Assembly: GCF_026151205.1 (NCBI RefSeq)
Contig: NC_087082.1
Span: 11,886,997-11,950,996, forward strand
Direction of reading: 5' to 3'
Source of the DNA: Bolinopsis microptera
Lineage: Eukaryota; Ctenophora; Tentaculata; Lobata; Bolinopsidae
DNA length: 64,000 nt
Positions 63,666-64,000 of the stretch are shown in pieces. The notes below the pieces were generated by a model. That model did not search any database, was not told the DNA's origin, and saw nothing but the letters and a program-made list of their open reading frames with translations. The position numbers and the translations under genes are program-made. Within the stretch, counting starts at the first letter, position 1; each line of letters begins with the position of its first letter.

Positions 63666-64000
63666 GGTTGGTAACCATCCACGTGACCCTGACTAGCAGC
63701 AGCAGGAACAACAGGACCAGTTTCTCTTCCAGCAGTCGCATCCCTGTATGATCTATCGTCTACCCTTGTGGACCTCCTCTTCCTTTTGTCGATACCACCG
63801 TTAATCCTGAGAAGAACAGTGTTACGAATAAATTGACCTAACTTTGCTAGTCCCCTCCAGTTGAGGTGAAGGAAGTCCGGTTTTTGGTATTTGTTGAGGT
63901 CGCGAGAGAGAGAGCGGTCAAGGAGACCATCCCTATCACAGAACTCATCAAATCCATCCACATAACTGACACCAAAATTGGACGGGAGCAGCCTACATCG
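63662..64000 (-). CDS. LINE ORF1, C-terminal part, SGNH/GDSL esterase-like
   Basis: The open frame enters from beyond 64000 and ends TGA at 63662-63664. It reads NFGVSYVDGFDEFCDRDGLL then KPDFLHLNWRGLAKLGQFI, the DxxHLN..G block that carries the catalytic Asp/His of SGNH hydrolases, then a basic tail (GGIDKRKRRSTR). An ORF1 esterase is known from several CR1/L2-type LINEs. The apparent start at 63961 is only an in-frame GTG; the true N-terminus is outside the window. Confidence 0.75.
   Translation of the reverse strand, partial: RCRLLPSNFGVSYVDGFDEFCDRDGLLDRSLSRDLNKYQKPDFLHLNWRGLAKLGQFIRNTVLLRINGGIDKRKRRSTRVDDRSYRDATAGRETGPVVPAAASQGHVDGYQP

Larger units (their letters stand above)
60312..64000 (-). 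mobile_element. CR1-like non-LTR retrotransposon, intact ORF2, running off the window
   Basis: Two overlapping minus-strand ORFs: the C-terminal part of ORF1 (esterase-like) and a complete 1117-codon ORF2. No internal stops or frameshifts. The 5' end lies beyond 64000; the 3' end is not determined. The intact frames suggest a young, possibly still mobile copy. Confidence 0.85.

Overview
This window is nuclear DNA from an animal. It is AT-rich (roughly 36% GC by eye). Genes are split by short GT-AG introns, and the sequence is full of minisatellites, LINE retrotransposons, a large foldback element and a MITE. The gene families are metazoan: SRCR and thrombospondin type 1 (TSP1) repeats, a class II DYRK kinase and a rhodopsin-class GPCR. 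Short introns, a SRCR/TSP1 gene and CR1-like LINEs would suit an early-branching invertebrate such as a cnidarian, placozoan, sponge or ctenophore. The sequence alone does not fix the species.

Layout. 0-3 kb (+): exons of a SRCR/TSP1 surface or secreted protein, three of four carrying frame-breaking indels. 3-9.8 kb (-): a NERD-nuclease/SF1-helicase gene whose helicase domain is cut in two by about 4.5 kb of direct and inverted repeats. 9.8-20.4 kb: mostly noncoding, with two isolated terminal exons (11.6 kb minus, 13.3 kb plus), several minisatellites, two (CG)n tracts and a perfect 41-nt palindrome. 20.5-39.5 kb (+): a complete DYRK2-like kinase gene of at least 13 coding exons, with all splice phases matching and 706 codons in total. 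Its 13-kb first intron, split by a cassette exon, holds many tandem repeats and CpG/E-box-rich islands. 39.9-44.9 kb (-): a four-exon class A GPCR, convergent with the kinase; its third intron has taken in a 3-kb LINE. 45-49.9 kb: GPCR upstream region with CCAAT/E-box clusters, then AT-rich sequence. 49.9-53.1 kb (+) and 54.9-55.8 kb (-): pieces of unrecognised genes. 56.9-58.7 kb: a TTAA-flanked MITE and a CpG-rich direct duplication. 60.3-64 kb (-): an intact CR1-like LINE with PHD, endonuclease and reverse transcriptase domains. Its ORF1 ends in an SGNH-esterase-like region and overlaps ORF2 by an ATGA.

Most notable points: (1) the DYRK kinase ends in a CaaX-like CAVM; (2) a phase-matched cassette exon in the kinase has its 3' end and splice donor repeated in tandem three to four times; (3) one kinase intron is a stop-free multiple of three and would add a hydrophobic segment if retained; (4) a helicase-nuclease gene resembling prokaryotic defence fusions is disrupted by a long palindromic element; (5) CACGTG hexamers are far more frequent than base composition predicts and sit with CCAAT, CRE and RFX-type sites.
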